Below, in pieces: positions 22,467-33,510 of a stretch of DNA of 64,000 nt (positions are counted from its first letter, which is position 1; every line of letters begins with the position of its first letter). Source of the stretch: Molossus alvarezi (Eukaryota; Chordata; Mammalia; Chiroptera; Molossidae). The translations under genes were made by a program, and so were the position numbers. The DNA is taken from contig CM073899.1 of NCBI GenBank assembly GCA_037176705.1, positions 186,001 to 250,000 of the forward strand, in the 5' to 3' direction. The notes below the pieces were generated by a model that ran no database searches, was not told the DNA's origin, and saw nothing but the letters and a program-made list of their open reading frames with translations.

Positions 22467-25400
22467 TACATTGTTGTTTTATTTTGCATGTCCCTGATGA
22501 TGAGTGATGTTCAGCATTTTTTCATATGTCTCTTAGCCTTTTGTATATCCTGTTTGGAGAGGTGTCTATTTAGTTCCTCTACCCATTTTTTAATTGGGTT
22601 CTTTGTCTTCCTTTTATGGAGTTGTATGAGCACTCTCTATATATTGGAAATTAACCCCATATCTAATATATCATTGGCAATTATGCTTTCCCATACAGTG
22701 GGTAGTCTTTCCATTTTGATGATTGTATCTTTCGCTGTGCAGAAGCTTTTGAGTTTGATGTAGTCCCATGTGTTCATTTTCTCCTTTGCTTCTATTGCCT
22801 TAGGTTATGAATCAGTGAAAATTGTGCTGCGTATGATGTCTGAAATTTTGTTGCCTACAGTTTCTTCTAGGATTTTTATAGATTCATGAGTCACACTTAA
22901 GTCTTATATCCATTTTGAGTGTATTCTTGTGTAGGGTGTAAGTTGATGGTCTAGTTTTATTTTTCTGCATGTAGCTGTCGAATTTTCCCAACACCATATA
23001 TTAAAGAGGCTATCCTTACTCCACAGTAGACTCTTGATACCTTTGTCAAATACGAATTGAGCATATTGCCTTGGGTCCATTTCTGAGTTCTCTGTTCTGT
23101 TCCACTGGTCTATATGCCTTTTCTTTGCCAGTACCAGGCAATTTTGATTACAGTGGCTTTGTAGTATAACCTGAAATCTGGTAATGTGATCCCTCCAACT
23201 TTGTTCTTCTTTTTCAAGATTGCTGTGGCCATTCAAGGTCTTTTTTGGTTCCATATGAACTTTTGAATTACTTGTTCTAATTCTGTAAAGTATGCTGTTG
23301 GTATTTTGATGGGGATTGCGTTGAATCTATAGATTGCTTTGGATAACATGGACATTTTAATGATGTTAATTCTTCCAATTCATGAACAGGGTATGTGCTT
23401 CCACTTTTTTATATCTTCCTCTATTTCTTTTTTCAATGACCTGTAGTTTTCTGTGAATAGGTCGTTTATTTCTTTGGTGAAGTTTACTCCTAGGTATCTT
23501 AATTTTTTTGCCACAATGGTAAATGGGATTGTTATCTTAGTTTCTGTTTCTGTGAGTTTATCATGGGTGTATAAGAATGCCATAAATTTCTTGACGTTAA
23601 TTTTGTATCCTGCTACTTTTCCAAATTCATTTATTAAGTCTAGTAAATTTTTTATGGAGTTTGGGGTTTTCTACGTAGAGTATTATGTCATCTGCAAATA
23701 ATGACAGTTTCACTTTCTCTTTTTTAATTTGGATTTCTTTTATTTTTTCTTCCTGTCTGATGCTGTGGCTAAAACTTCCAGTACTATGTTAAATAAGAGT
23801 GGTGAAAGTGAACATCCTTGCCTTGTTCCTGTTCTTAAGGGAAATGCTTTTAGTTTTTCCCATTGAGTATGATGTTGGTGTAGGTCTTTCATATATGGCC
23901 TTTATTATGTTTAGATATGAACCCCTATTCCCACATTGCTGAGCATTTTTATCACAAATGGATGCTGAATTTTGTCGAAGGCTTTTTCGGCATCTATTGG
24001 TATGATCATGTGGTTTTTATTTTTCATTTTATTTATGTGGTGTGTCACGTTTATAGATTTGCGAATATTGCATCAGCCTTGCATCCCTGGGATGAATCCC
24101 ACTTGGTCATGGTGGATAATTTTTTTGGTGTATTGCTGGATCCAACATGCTAGTATTTTGTTCAGGATTTTGTCATCTATGTTCATCAGGGGTATTGGCC
24201 TGTAGTTTTCTTTTTTTGCAGTGTATTTTTTTGGTTTTGCAATTAAAATTGTGCTGGCTTCATAAAAAAGGTTTGGACGTCTTCCTTCTTCTTGAATTTT
24301 TTGAAATAGTTTGAGGAGAATGTGTGTTAGTTCTTCTTTGAATGTTCGGTAAAATTCCCCCATGAAGCAATCCGGGCCTGGGTTGTTGTTTGCTGGAAGA
24401 GTCTTGATGACATGTTCAATATTTTCTGTTGTTATTGGTCTGTTCAAGTTTTCTATCTCTTCCTGTTCTAGTTTTGGGAGACTGTGTGTTTGTCCATTTT
24501 GCTTAGACTGTCGAATTTTTTTGCCATGTAATTGTTCATAGTAGTTGTTAACAATCTTTTGTATTTTTGTGGTGTCAGTTGTTACCTCTCCTCTTTCATT
24601 TCTGATTTTGTGTATTTGGGTTCTCTCTCTTTGTTTCTTGGTGAGTCTAGCTAAGGTTCAATCTTTTTTATCTTTTTTGAAAAATCAGCTTTTTGGTTCA
24701 TTGATCTTTTGAATTGTTTTTTGGTCTCTATGTCATTTATTTCTGCTCTGATCTTTACTATTTACTTCCTTGTATTGCTCTGGGTTTTTTTGTTTGTTTG
24801 TTTGTTTGCTCTCTAGTTCTTTAAGTTGTGAGGTTAGATAGTGTATTAGAGATTTTCTTTATTTTTTTTTTAGGTAGGCCTGTAGTGATATGAACTTCTC
24901 TCTCTGGACTGCTTTCACTGCATCCCATAAATTTTGTGGTGGTGTGTCTTCATTTTCATTGGTTTCCAGGAAGTTTTTAATTTCTTCCTTGAGCTCCTTG
25001 GTGACCCATTCATTGTTTAATAACATGCTATTTAGCTTCCATGTCTTCAAATGTTTTTGTATGTTCTTCTTGCAATTGATTTCTAGTTTTATGCCATTGT
25101 AATCTGAGAAAATGCATGATATAATTTCAGTCTTCTTGAACTTGTAGAGACTTAGTTTGATCCCTAACATATGGCTTATCTTTGAGAATGTCCCATATGC
25201 ACTTGAGAAGACTGTGAATTCTGTAGTTTTGGGGTATAATTCTCTGTAGAAATCTATTAAATCCATTTGGTCTAGTTCTTTATTTAGAGTCTCTGTGTCC
25301 TTGTTAATTTTTCTTTAGAGGATCTATCCAGTGATGTCAGTGGGGTGTTGAAGTTCACTGTTATGATTGCATTGCTATCAATTTTTCCTTGGAAGTCCTC

Positions 25401-25724
25401 CAGAAGATTTTTAATATAATTTAGTGCTCATATATTGAGTGCATATATGTTTCTTAAGGTTATATCTTTCTTTTAGATAGATCCTTTCAATATTATGTAG
25501 TGGCCTTCTTTGTCTCTAGTTATGGCCTTCATTTTGAAATCTATTTGATCAGATATGAGTATTGCTAACCCAGTTTTTTTTTTTCCTTTCCGTTTGCCCA
25601 GAAGATTTTTTTACATCCCTTCAGTTTCAATCTACGTGAGTCTTTTGTTTTGAGGTGAGTCTCTTGTAAACAACATATAGATTAGTCATGCTTTCTTATC
25701 CAATCAGTTACTCTGTGTCTTTTT

Positions 25725-25967
25725 TTTTTTATCCTCATCTGAGGACATTTTTCCATTTTTTGTACAGACAGAGTGGGACGGGGAGAGAGGAAGAGATAGA
25801 GAGGGAAACATCGATGTGAAAGGGCCACATCGAATGGCTGCCACCCACACAACCAACCAGGGCCGGGGACAAACTGCAACCGAGGTACATGCCCTTAGTG
25901 GGAACCAAACCTGGGTCTCTCCGGACTGCAGGCCAACGCTCTAACCACTGAGCCAAACCGGCCAGGG
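25725..25967 (-). repeat. Ves SINE, copy 7, inside L1-B
   Basis: A complete reverse-oriented Ves, from atcctcatctgaggacat to aaaccggccaggg. A perfect 14-bp target-site duplication, ctctgtgtcttttt, lies at 25,711-25,724 and 25,968-25,981. Confidence 0.95.
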
Positions 25968-27589
25968 CTCTGTGTCTTTTTATCAGAGCATTTAGTCCAT
26001 TTACATTTAAGGTGATAATTAATATGTATTTATTTATTGCCATTTTTGTTTAGTGTAGTTCTATTTTTCTTCCCATTTCTCCTGCTAAATACAGCAGTCC
26101 CTTTAACGTTTCTTTCAATGCTGGTTTGGTGCTAATGTATTCCCTTAGCCTTTTTTTTCTTTTTTTTTTTGGTCTGGGAAACTCTTTATTTGACCTTGTA
26201 TTTTGAATGATAGCCTTGCTGGGTAGAGTAGTCTTTTATTTAGATCCTTGTTTTTCATGACCTTGATTACCTCATTCCATTTTCTGCTGGCCTGTAGTGT
26301 TTCTGTTGCGAAGTCCACTGAGAGCCTTATGGGGTTTCCTTTGTAGGTAGCCTGTTGTTTATCTCTTGCTGCTTTTAGAATTCTCTCTTTGTCTTTAATT
26401 TTTGGCAGTTTGATTACTATGTGTCTTGGTGTGGGCCTGTTTGGGTTCTTCTTACTTGGTGCTCTCTGTGCTTTTTGAACTTTAATGTCTTCTTCCTTCA
26501 CCAAATTAGGGAATTTTTCTGTCTCTATTTCTTTGAATATATTCTCTAACCCTTGCTCATTTTCTTCTTCACGGACGCCTATGATGCAAATATTATTCCG
26601 TTTCCAGTTTTCCCACAGTTCTCTTCAGCTATCTTCCTGTTTTTTAATCGTTTTTTCCTTTTGGTTTTCTGATTGGTTTATTTTTTCTACTCTGTTTTCT
26701 AATTCACTGACCTGGTCCTCTACTTTTTTTTTTAGACCTTCCAATGTGTTTTTCATTTCTGATATGTCATTTTTCATTTCTTCTGGTTGTTTTTAATTTC
26801 CATCTGGATGATTTTCAACATTTCTATGTCTTTACTCATGATGCTCATGCCCTTACACTTACTGTTGAGCTTTCTCAAGATCATGGCTCTGAATTCTAGT
26901 ATTGTTAACTTGCTTAACTGCACCTCATTTGTCTTGTCTTTGGTAGAGGTTTCTTGTTCTTTCATTTGGCTTTGGTTTCAGTTTTTCAGCACTCTGGTTA
27001 ACACAGTGGGCTTTGGAGTCTGCCAAATTTTCCCTGTGGGTGTTGGTGTTCTGCTGTTTGTGGCTCCCTCTCCTGGGTTTGAATGAGGCAGGGAGGACCC
27101 ACTTTAATCACCACTGTCGAGTCTTAACTTTTCTGGTTAAAGTTGCCATTGCAGGGAATGGTAGTTATCCTCTAGCTTTTTTGCCTGGAGGCTATTAGTA
27201 AGGGTCAAGTGAAGAACCTTGGTTTCTGAGTTGACTGAAAAAGTCCCTCAGGTGCTCAGTGTAAGAGGATTTTCCGAGGGTGGGGCAAATGCTTGTTGGT
27301 AATTGACCTCAATTAGCATTTCAATGGCCACCAGGTGTGGTTGAATTTCTGAGGGAGGGGCTACTGCCTCTCTCAGGTCCCTGTGAAGGAGTAAGATGAC
27401 CACTGTCTTAGGAGGCTGCACTCAGCAAAAGCTCAGAACACCCTCCAAATCCCAAGTGTCCCCACTCAGTTCCAGTCTAGTCTGGCTTTCCTCTGCAGGA
27501 GCCCAAGGTGAGTGGCTGCTGCCAATTTAGCCTCTGTACATACTTTGCGTCGTGGGGCCACCTGTGACTTTTAACCTGAGGGCACCGTT

Positions 27590-27945
27590 CCCAGCTAAGG
27601 CCAGCCAAGGCTGCTGCACCAGCCAAGGTTATAGCACCCAGCCAAGGTTGCAGTATCCAGCTGAGGGTGTAGCATTCAGCTGAGGTGGCCACAAGACCCA
27701 GCTGAAGCAGCTGCTAGTCCTAGCTGAAGCCACAGGACCCAGCCCAGGGCACAGCTTCCAGCCAAGGTCGCTGGCCTTAGCCGCAGTCGCAGGACCCAGC
27801 CGTGGTCACCGGACCCTGCCGAGGTGGTCACAGCTTCCAGCCGATGTTGCTTAGACCCAGCTGAGGGTGTAGCACCCAGCTGATCTCACAGGACCCAGCC
27901 GAGGTGGCCACTGTTCTCAGCCAAAGCCACAGGACCCAGCCAAAG
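27590..27945 (-). repeat. Degenerate short tandem repeats in the L1-B 5' UTR
   Basis: Repeated cagccaaggt, cagctgaggg and caggacccagc blocks recur every 20-35 bp for about 350 bp. The same type of array is seen in L1-D at 60,540-60,760. It lies upstream of ORF1, the promoter region of an L1, and is of a different type from the 107-bp monomers of L1-A. Confidence 0.65.
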
Positions 27946-28985
27946 ATCAAATCTGATAATGAAGTTTAAAAACCTTCTACATGGTCCCTACTGTGCTTAA
28001 AATAGGCACCTAAACCTGTCCTATGATTTAGAAGGGCCTCTCTACCATCTACTTACTTATCTTTCTTGCTCACTGGCTCCCCCTAGCAGTGCTCACAACT
28101 TCTCTTAGTTCCTGGAACACCCTGATCTCTCCTTTCCACATATCAACCCCTGCTACTCCAGGTTCACTCCATCACACCTAAGAGCAGTGCTGGACCAGTT
28201 CCTTATGTGTGAGGTGTTCGACCCCACATCACTCTTGTGCTTTTATGTACTTCTGATTGAGAATGGGTTCTTCCATAAACGTAACTCAAGTTCTTTACTT
28301 TGTTTCTGCATTATTGTCATATCCATGTGCTGTTCTTTTAATCTTATTTTTGACTTTTCTATTTATATTGTAAGTTTTTTCTTACCACACTAATTGGGAC
28401 TGTATGATAGTAACACTTTATTATATCTGCAGATACATTTGTATAGCTTTTTTGCTCAATAATTTTTCATATATATAATACTGTACTCTTTATGTATATA
28501 TGTATATATTTATATGTGAAACAGTTTTTAAAACATGTATTATTTATGAACAGGCTCAGATTAAACTATTTAATGATTAGTTGTGATTAGCATTAAATAC
28601 TTTGGTTTATGATTTCAGAAACTGACCATTTTAACACTAGGGAGAAGCATTTTTAAAATTATGAGAGATACCAAGTGAAGAAATAGACTTGCATTTCTGC
28701 CAAGTTTTCTTAGACATTGAGAATAAATTTTTATTGTAGAATAATTGTAACTTTTTAAATTAACCTATTCTGGAATTTCCATCCAGGTATTTTAAAATAC
28801 ATTCAGTCTTAAGGACTTTGCTTCCCTAGGACAAATTAACAGTCCTATTTTATACCTCTCAGCATTCATAGCATGATCTTGGGCAATCACAGTCCAGAAT
28901 AATATACACAGTATGCCTGGCTGAGCAAACAAGTGAAAACGAAAACCAGCACATGTGGCCATTGTCTTCATCTGTTGTTTCAGAG
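27946..28985. other. Host sequence, no feature seen
   Basis: AT-rich, with a TATA-rich patch near 28,470-28,520. I see no gene, exon or recognisable repeat. Confidence 0.4.
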
Positions 28986-29249
28986 CAGCAATTCTCAACA
29001 GGTGTGCTGCAAGAATTTTTAAAACGTGCAATACCTGACCATTTAGTCAGGGGCACTGACTTCTTTAGATTATCAACAGCAACCAACCCAATAGCCACCC
29101 AGTGTGAATGAGTCAAATTATACCTATTTTTTTTGTTAGATAGGCAAAAAACCATAAATACATATATGTTTGTTTGTTTTTTGGTGTGCCGCAGAACTTC
29201 AGTAATTCATTTACATGTGCCATGAGATGAAAAAGATTGAAAATTGCTG
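28986..29249. mobile_element. Non-autonomous hAT-like DNA transposon
   Basis: The ends form an inverted repeat: cagcaattctcaac at the left and ttgaaaattgctg at the right, matching at 12 of 14 positions. The interior (gtgtgctgcaagaatttttaaaac, then ggtgtgccgcagaacttc) and CAG ends are typical of MER5/Charlie-like hAT elements. No 8-bp target duplication is preserved. There is no transposase, so it depended on another element. Confidence 0.6.
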
Positions 29250-31232
29250 TTTTTCTTTTTAAGTAAAACTTCTCTATCATCTCGAATAATTTAAATTTTT
29301 TTAACTGGCTGAAGAAAATTGAGAAGGGTGATTCACACTGGGGTAGATTAGGGGTTTCCCAGTGACAGCTCTGTCCTTATTTCACCGAATCCCTCAGAGG
29401 CAGCCTACTTCAGAGCACAGAATGATTTCACTTCCTGTTCTGTACGAGTGCATCCAATTGGCAGTATCTTGGGGCCCAAGGGAGGTTTATAGTGTTATTT
29501 GCCATCTAGTAAGATGTACTAGGACTGTTTGTTGAAACACAGGTCAAGGACTTGACCATTTCAACTTTTCAGGAAAACTTTATTTGGAGACAGAATAGAA
29601 AAATGCCTACAAAACCTGAAAGTATAAGACATCTGTCGTGCTTATATTCCTGTATAGGGGTTGAAAACATTTAGTAAAATTAAGAAATAGTAGGAAATCT
29701 TCACCTTGGTTCAATAAAGCATTACTATATAAAGATATGTAAACAATGCAGACATTTTGAATAAAAATTGTCATTTAATTATTAATGTAAGTACAAATGG
29801 TATGTCATCATTATTAAAGAATGGGGTTGACAGACTTTTTATTTTAGACTTAGGAAAAGAATTATTATTTTTTGAATCTCCCTTTAAGAATATAAATCAA
29901 TCACAACATCACATAAAAAGTTTTCAGGTTTCTTTGTTATATACACATAAAACACTCAAAGTCAAAATCCTATTTTAAACTCATGAGGAAAACCAGGACA
30001 AAAGAAATACTGTTTTGAATCTCTACAGAAAAGGATTCAGGAGGATCAATTTCACAAAAATAACTGAAGGCAGCATTGCTAAGATGATAAAACCAGCATC
30101 ATGCACTGTGAAGCAGCAATGCCCTTGAAAACAGAACCACTTGGATTAGCAACTACTACTTGGTGAATAACACAGCAATCCTGAAATCGATCTACAGTGT
30201 CTAATAGGAGTGATAGTTATAAGTGAATGTTACCAACACGTAAGGTTAGAAACTCACTTCATGGCTTTGTATAGAAATATGCTTTCCAGGAAATAAAAAT
30301 CTATTTTTATTAATAGAATGATTAAGAAACAAGAATTAGGGAAAAATAAATTTCTAGAAATTTCCCTAAAATAAGATTATTATACCAGATCTAATCTGTT
30401 AACCCTTGCAAAATTTGAGCATGTTAAGTTGGAAGAAAGCTATCTACATATTGTATTTTCTTCATCTTTATCCTCACATTTCATTCAAAAGAAAAAACCT
30501 TTCAATCTTTTTTTTTATATCTTGCATTTCTCAGTTAAGTTTTCAGTGTTGTTAATTAGTTGATACTCTCCCAGATGGACTGTACATTTTTGTTTTTTAT
30601 AGTAAAAAAGGATTAGAAATTATTAAATGTATCATGCTCCATATAAAATTCTAAGCACTCCACTGGCAGGTTCAGTCCAGAGGCCCTAATCTTAAACAGG
30701 ATGCTGTAAATGGCATTGCTTAGTTGGGATTTGTGGTTTCTCCTGTACCTGTGAGACATAATTCTGACTGTACACATTGTGACACTGTTGTTCAGGAGTA
30801 AAGTCATTTAGCTTGGGAGTGAATCTAGAGTTCAAGGAAACATTGTTTTGGTCTGTTTTTATTAAGTATACAAAAATTCCTATGACCCAGTAAATTGTGT
30901 TTCACTTTGTGTAGAAGTAAAATTATTGGTAATGCAAATGATTAGAAAAAGAGGTCAGTCACATAAGTAATTTCTAGCTAAAAACTTTGCTTTTTGTGTT
31001 TGAAAGATAATTAACTGTCTGAAGAACTTTTATAAATATTTCAGCATTTATAGTCACTGAATTTTTATGGAAGGTAAATTGAACTGTAAGTGGCATTTGC
31101 AAATTTTATGAAACTTGGGAGTTTCATCGCTATCAACTTAATTTTCCCTCAAACCATCTTCTATGTACTCCCAAGTGAGCAGGGTCAATCTCTTCTTTTT
31201 ACTTTTGTTGCCATTTTTTGCTCTTCCAGTAA
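29250..31232. other. Host sequence, no feature seen
   Basis: About 2 kb of AT-rich sequence. The open frames here are short and have no recognisable domain. I see no repeat or RNA gene. Confidence 0.4.
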
Positions 31233-31243
31233 CCTTCACATTT

Positions 31244-31447
31244 CTTTATTGATTTTAGAGAGAGAGGAAGGGAAAGGTAGAGAGAGAGAGAGAAACATTG
31301 ATGAGAGAGAACATCGACTGGCCACCTCCTGCATGTCCCTTATTATTGGGGCCACATCCTGGGCATGTGCCCTGACTGGGAATTGAACTGGCAACCTCTT
31401 GGTGCATGGGTTGATGCTCAAACACTGAGCCACACTGGCTGGGAAAT
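31244..31447 (-). repeat. tRNA-derived bat SINE, short subfamily
   Basis: Reverse orientation: a GA-rich part at left, then ggccacctcctgcatgtccc, and the head complement gagccacactggctggg at right. An 11-bp target-site duplication, ccttcacattt, lies at 31,233-31,243 and 31,448-31,458. The same subfamily occurs at 20,056 and 43,137. Confidence 0.85.
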
Positions 31448-31619
31448 CCTTCACATTTTCAACTCTTATTTATCTCTATATCTGAGGCAGAACATTCTTT
31501 GCCCCAAGAGAGATGACAGCCATGGCAAAGGATTCACCCTCTCCCTTTAAAAAAATTATTGAGAACCTCATTCTATAAATGATTATACTACATTTACCAG
31601 GAATGTATGTGAGTATGTG

Positions 31620-31765
31620 CATGTGATCCTGTATTAATTTCTACTTTTTTCCTCCTTACTAGATTGTAAGTTCTTCAAGGATAGCATTCATATTGTATTT
31701 TTCTCTACCACCAAGGCTGAGATGCTGCTGGTAATCTCTAAATATTTTTTTAACTGATAGATTTA
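31620..31765 (+). repeat. L2-like LINE 3' end fragment
   Basis: The pattern ctccttactagattgtaagt, then tcttcaaggatagc and a tgtatttt stretch resembles the L2 3' end of ancient mammalian LINE-2. It is strongly diverged. Confidence 0.45.
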
Positions 31766-32225
31766 TAAATAAAACAGAACTTGGGTCATTCATCACAATG
31801 AATTCTACTTTGGTGAGGCAGGATGTTTCACCAGGGTTGAAACAACTTTAACTTTAAATTCAGCATGATTTTAGTATTCAACAGAAGCTTTGCCTTGGGC
31901 TTTCTTTGTAATTACCTGAAGACATACTCAATAATTACATGGTTCACTCTGAGGCATTCTGCATCAGTATCGAATAAATCATGAATTTGCAGACTAAAAA
32001 CTGAAAAGCTAAAATGTGTGCCACTCTGTTGGAAAAAAGAAAAAAGTACAATGATGGAGTAATTGTCTCCAAAATCAGAGTGGGTGGGTGGGTGTGAGGG
32101 TTAATGTCATGTGTCCAAGGCACTGGGTCATGGTGCCAAGACGTTTGATCCAGCATTATTTTTCCTGTTTCTGTGAGGGTGTTTTTGGAAGATATTAACA
32201 ATTAAATCAGTAGAATTTGAGTAAA
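31766..32225. repeat. Host sequence with an ancient repeat fragment of uncertain family
   Basis: The first part has nothing recognisable. Within 32,100-32,225, gtgtccaaggcactgggtc then tgtttctgtgagggtgtttt and gaatttgagtaaag resemble an ancient mammalian interspersed repeat that I cannot name with certainty. Confidence 0.35.
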
Positions 32226-33510
32226 GTAAATGTTTGATATTGTTTTGATTACTATCACCTCATAGTATAGTTTGAAATCAGAAAATGTGAGGACTCCAGC
32301 TTTGTTTTTTCTCAGGATTTCTTTGGTTATTTGACATCTTTTATAGTTTCTTATTAACTTTTGGATCATTTACTTTGTTTCTGTAGAAAGAGCCATTGGG
32401 ATTTTGATACAGATTGCATAGAATCTATAGAGGGCTTTAGGTAGTATGGGCATTTGAACAATATTAACTCTTGCAGTCCATAAAGTCAGGCTATCTTTCC
32501 TTCTGTTTGTATGTTTTATATTTCTTTCATTGGTGTCATAGTTGTCGGTAGGCATATTATTTATATTGTTTACTTCCTAGGTTTAATTTATTTCTAAATA
32601 TTTTATTGTTTTAATGTTATTATAAATGATAATGTTTTTTTTCTTTTTCAGAGTTTATTGTTAGTGTATAGAAATGCAACTTATTATTGTATATTAACTT
32701 TGTATCCTAAAACGTGGCTGAATTCATTGTTTAGTTATAACAGGTTTGTGGTAGAGTCTGTAGGATTTTCTGTATAAAACATTATGTAGTCAGCAAACAA
32801 AGACACATTTATGTCATCCTTTTCAATTTGGATGCCTTTATTTTTTCCCCTCATTGCCTGGTGATGGCTTTCAGTACTATGTTGAATAGGAGTGATAGGA
32901 GTGGTCACCCCAGTGCTCCAGACCTTAGAGAAAGATATTTTAACCTTTCACTGTTGAGTATTATGTTACCTGTGGGCTTATCAGACTTAGTATTTATTAG
33001 TTTGGTGGATGTTCAGTCTATGTCCACTTTGTTAAGAATTTGTACAATAAAAACATGCTAAATTTGTTTAATGCTTTTTTCTGCTTTTATTAAAATCAGC
33101 ATATGATTATCTTTCATTTTTAATGTGGTGTTTACATTTATTGATTTGCATACATTGAACAATTCTTTCATCCAAATGATAAATCCCAGTTGATGATGAT
33201 ATATGATGCTTTTAATGTACCAATGAATTCAGTTTGCTGGTACTTTGATGAAAATTTCTGTATCTATATTCATCAAAGTATTAGCCTCTGTTTTTTTCTT
33301 GTTGTAGTGGCCTCATCCAGCTTTAATGCAGTGAAATACTGACCCCGATAAATCAGTTTGGGTGGGTTTCAGCCTTTTCAATTTTTTTATATGGGTTGAG
33401 AATGATTCACATAATTATTCCTTAAATGTTTGGTAAATTCACCCATAATGTCATTTCAGATTATCTTTATTGGGAGGTTTTTGATTACTGATTCAATCTT
33501 TTTACTCTTT
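32226..33510 (-). mobile_element. Old L1 ORF2 3' fragment (L1-G), left part
   Basis: The minus strand carries L1 ORF2-like sequence, for example tatagaatctatgcaatct-like and attcaatgcaatccctatc-like blocks seen here in complement at 32,395-32,450. Reverse transcriptase-region sequence continues to 33,490. It is more diverged than the other L1s and lacks a 3' UTR. The HAL1-like element interrupts it at 33,511, and its remainder is at 35,667-35,790. Confidence 0.65.

Larger units (their letters stand above)
21600..27945 (-). mobile_element. Old minus-strand L1 (L1-B), 5' truncated within the 5' UTR
   Basis: The left end is the L1 3' UTR (attaattaatttttgttacag, here on the plus strand). ORF2 runs leftward from about 26,040 to about 21,900 with open pieces at 22,904-23,254, 23,380-23,583, 24,073-24,447 ([20 protein letters not shown]) and 24,859-25,266 (endonuclease). 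ORF1 pieces are at 26,145-26,504 and 26,774-26,965. The 5' UTR (about 27,010-27,945) ends in a degenerate repeat array. The terminal 200 bp present in L1-D is missing. Many stops show it is inactive. Two Ves SINEs lie inside. No clear target-site duplication was found. Confidence 0.85.
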
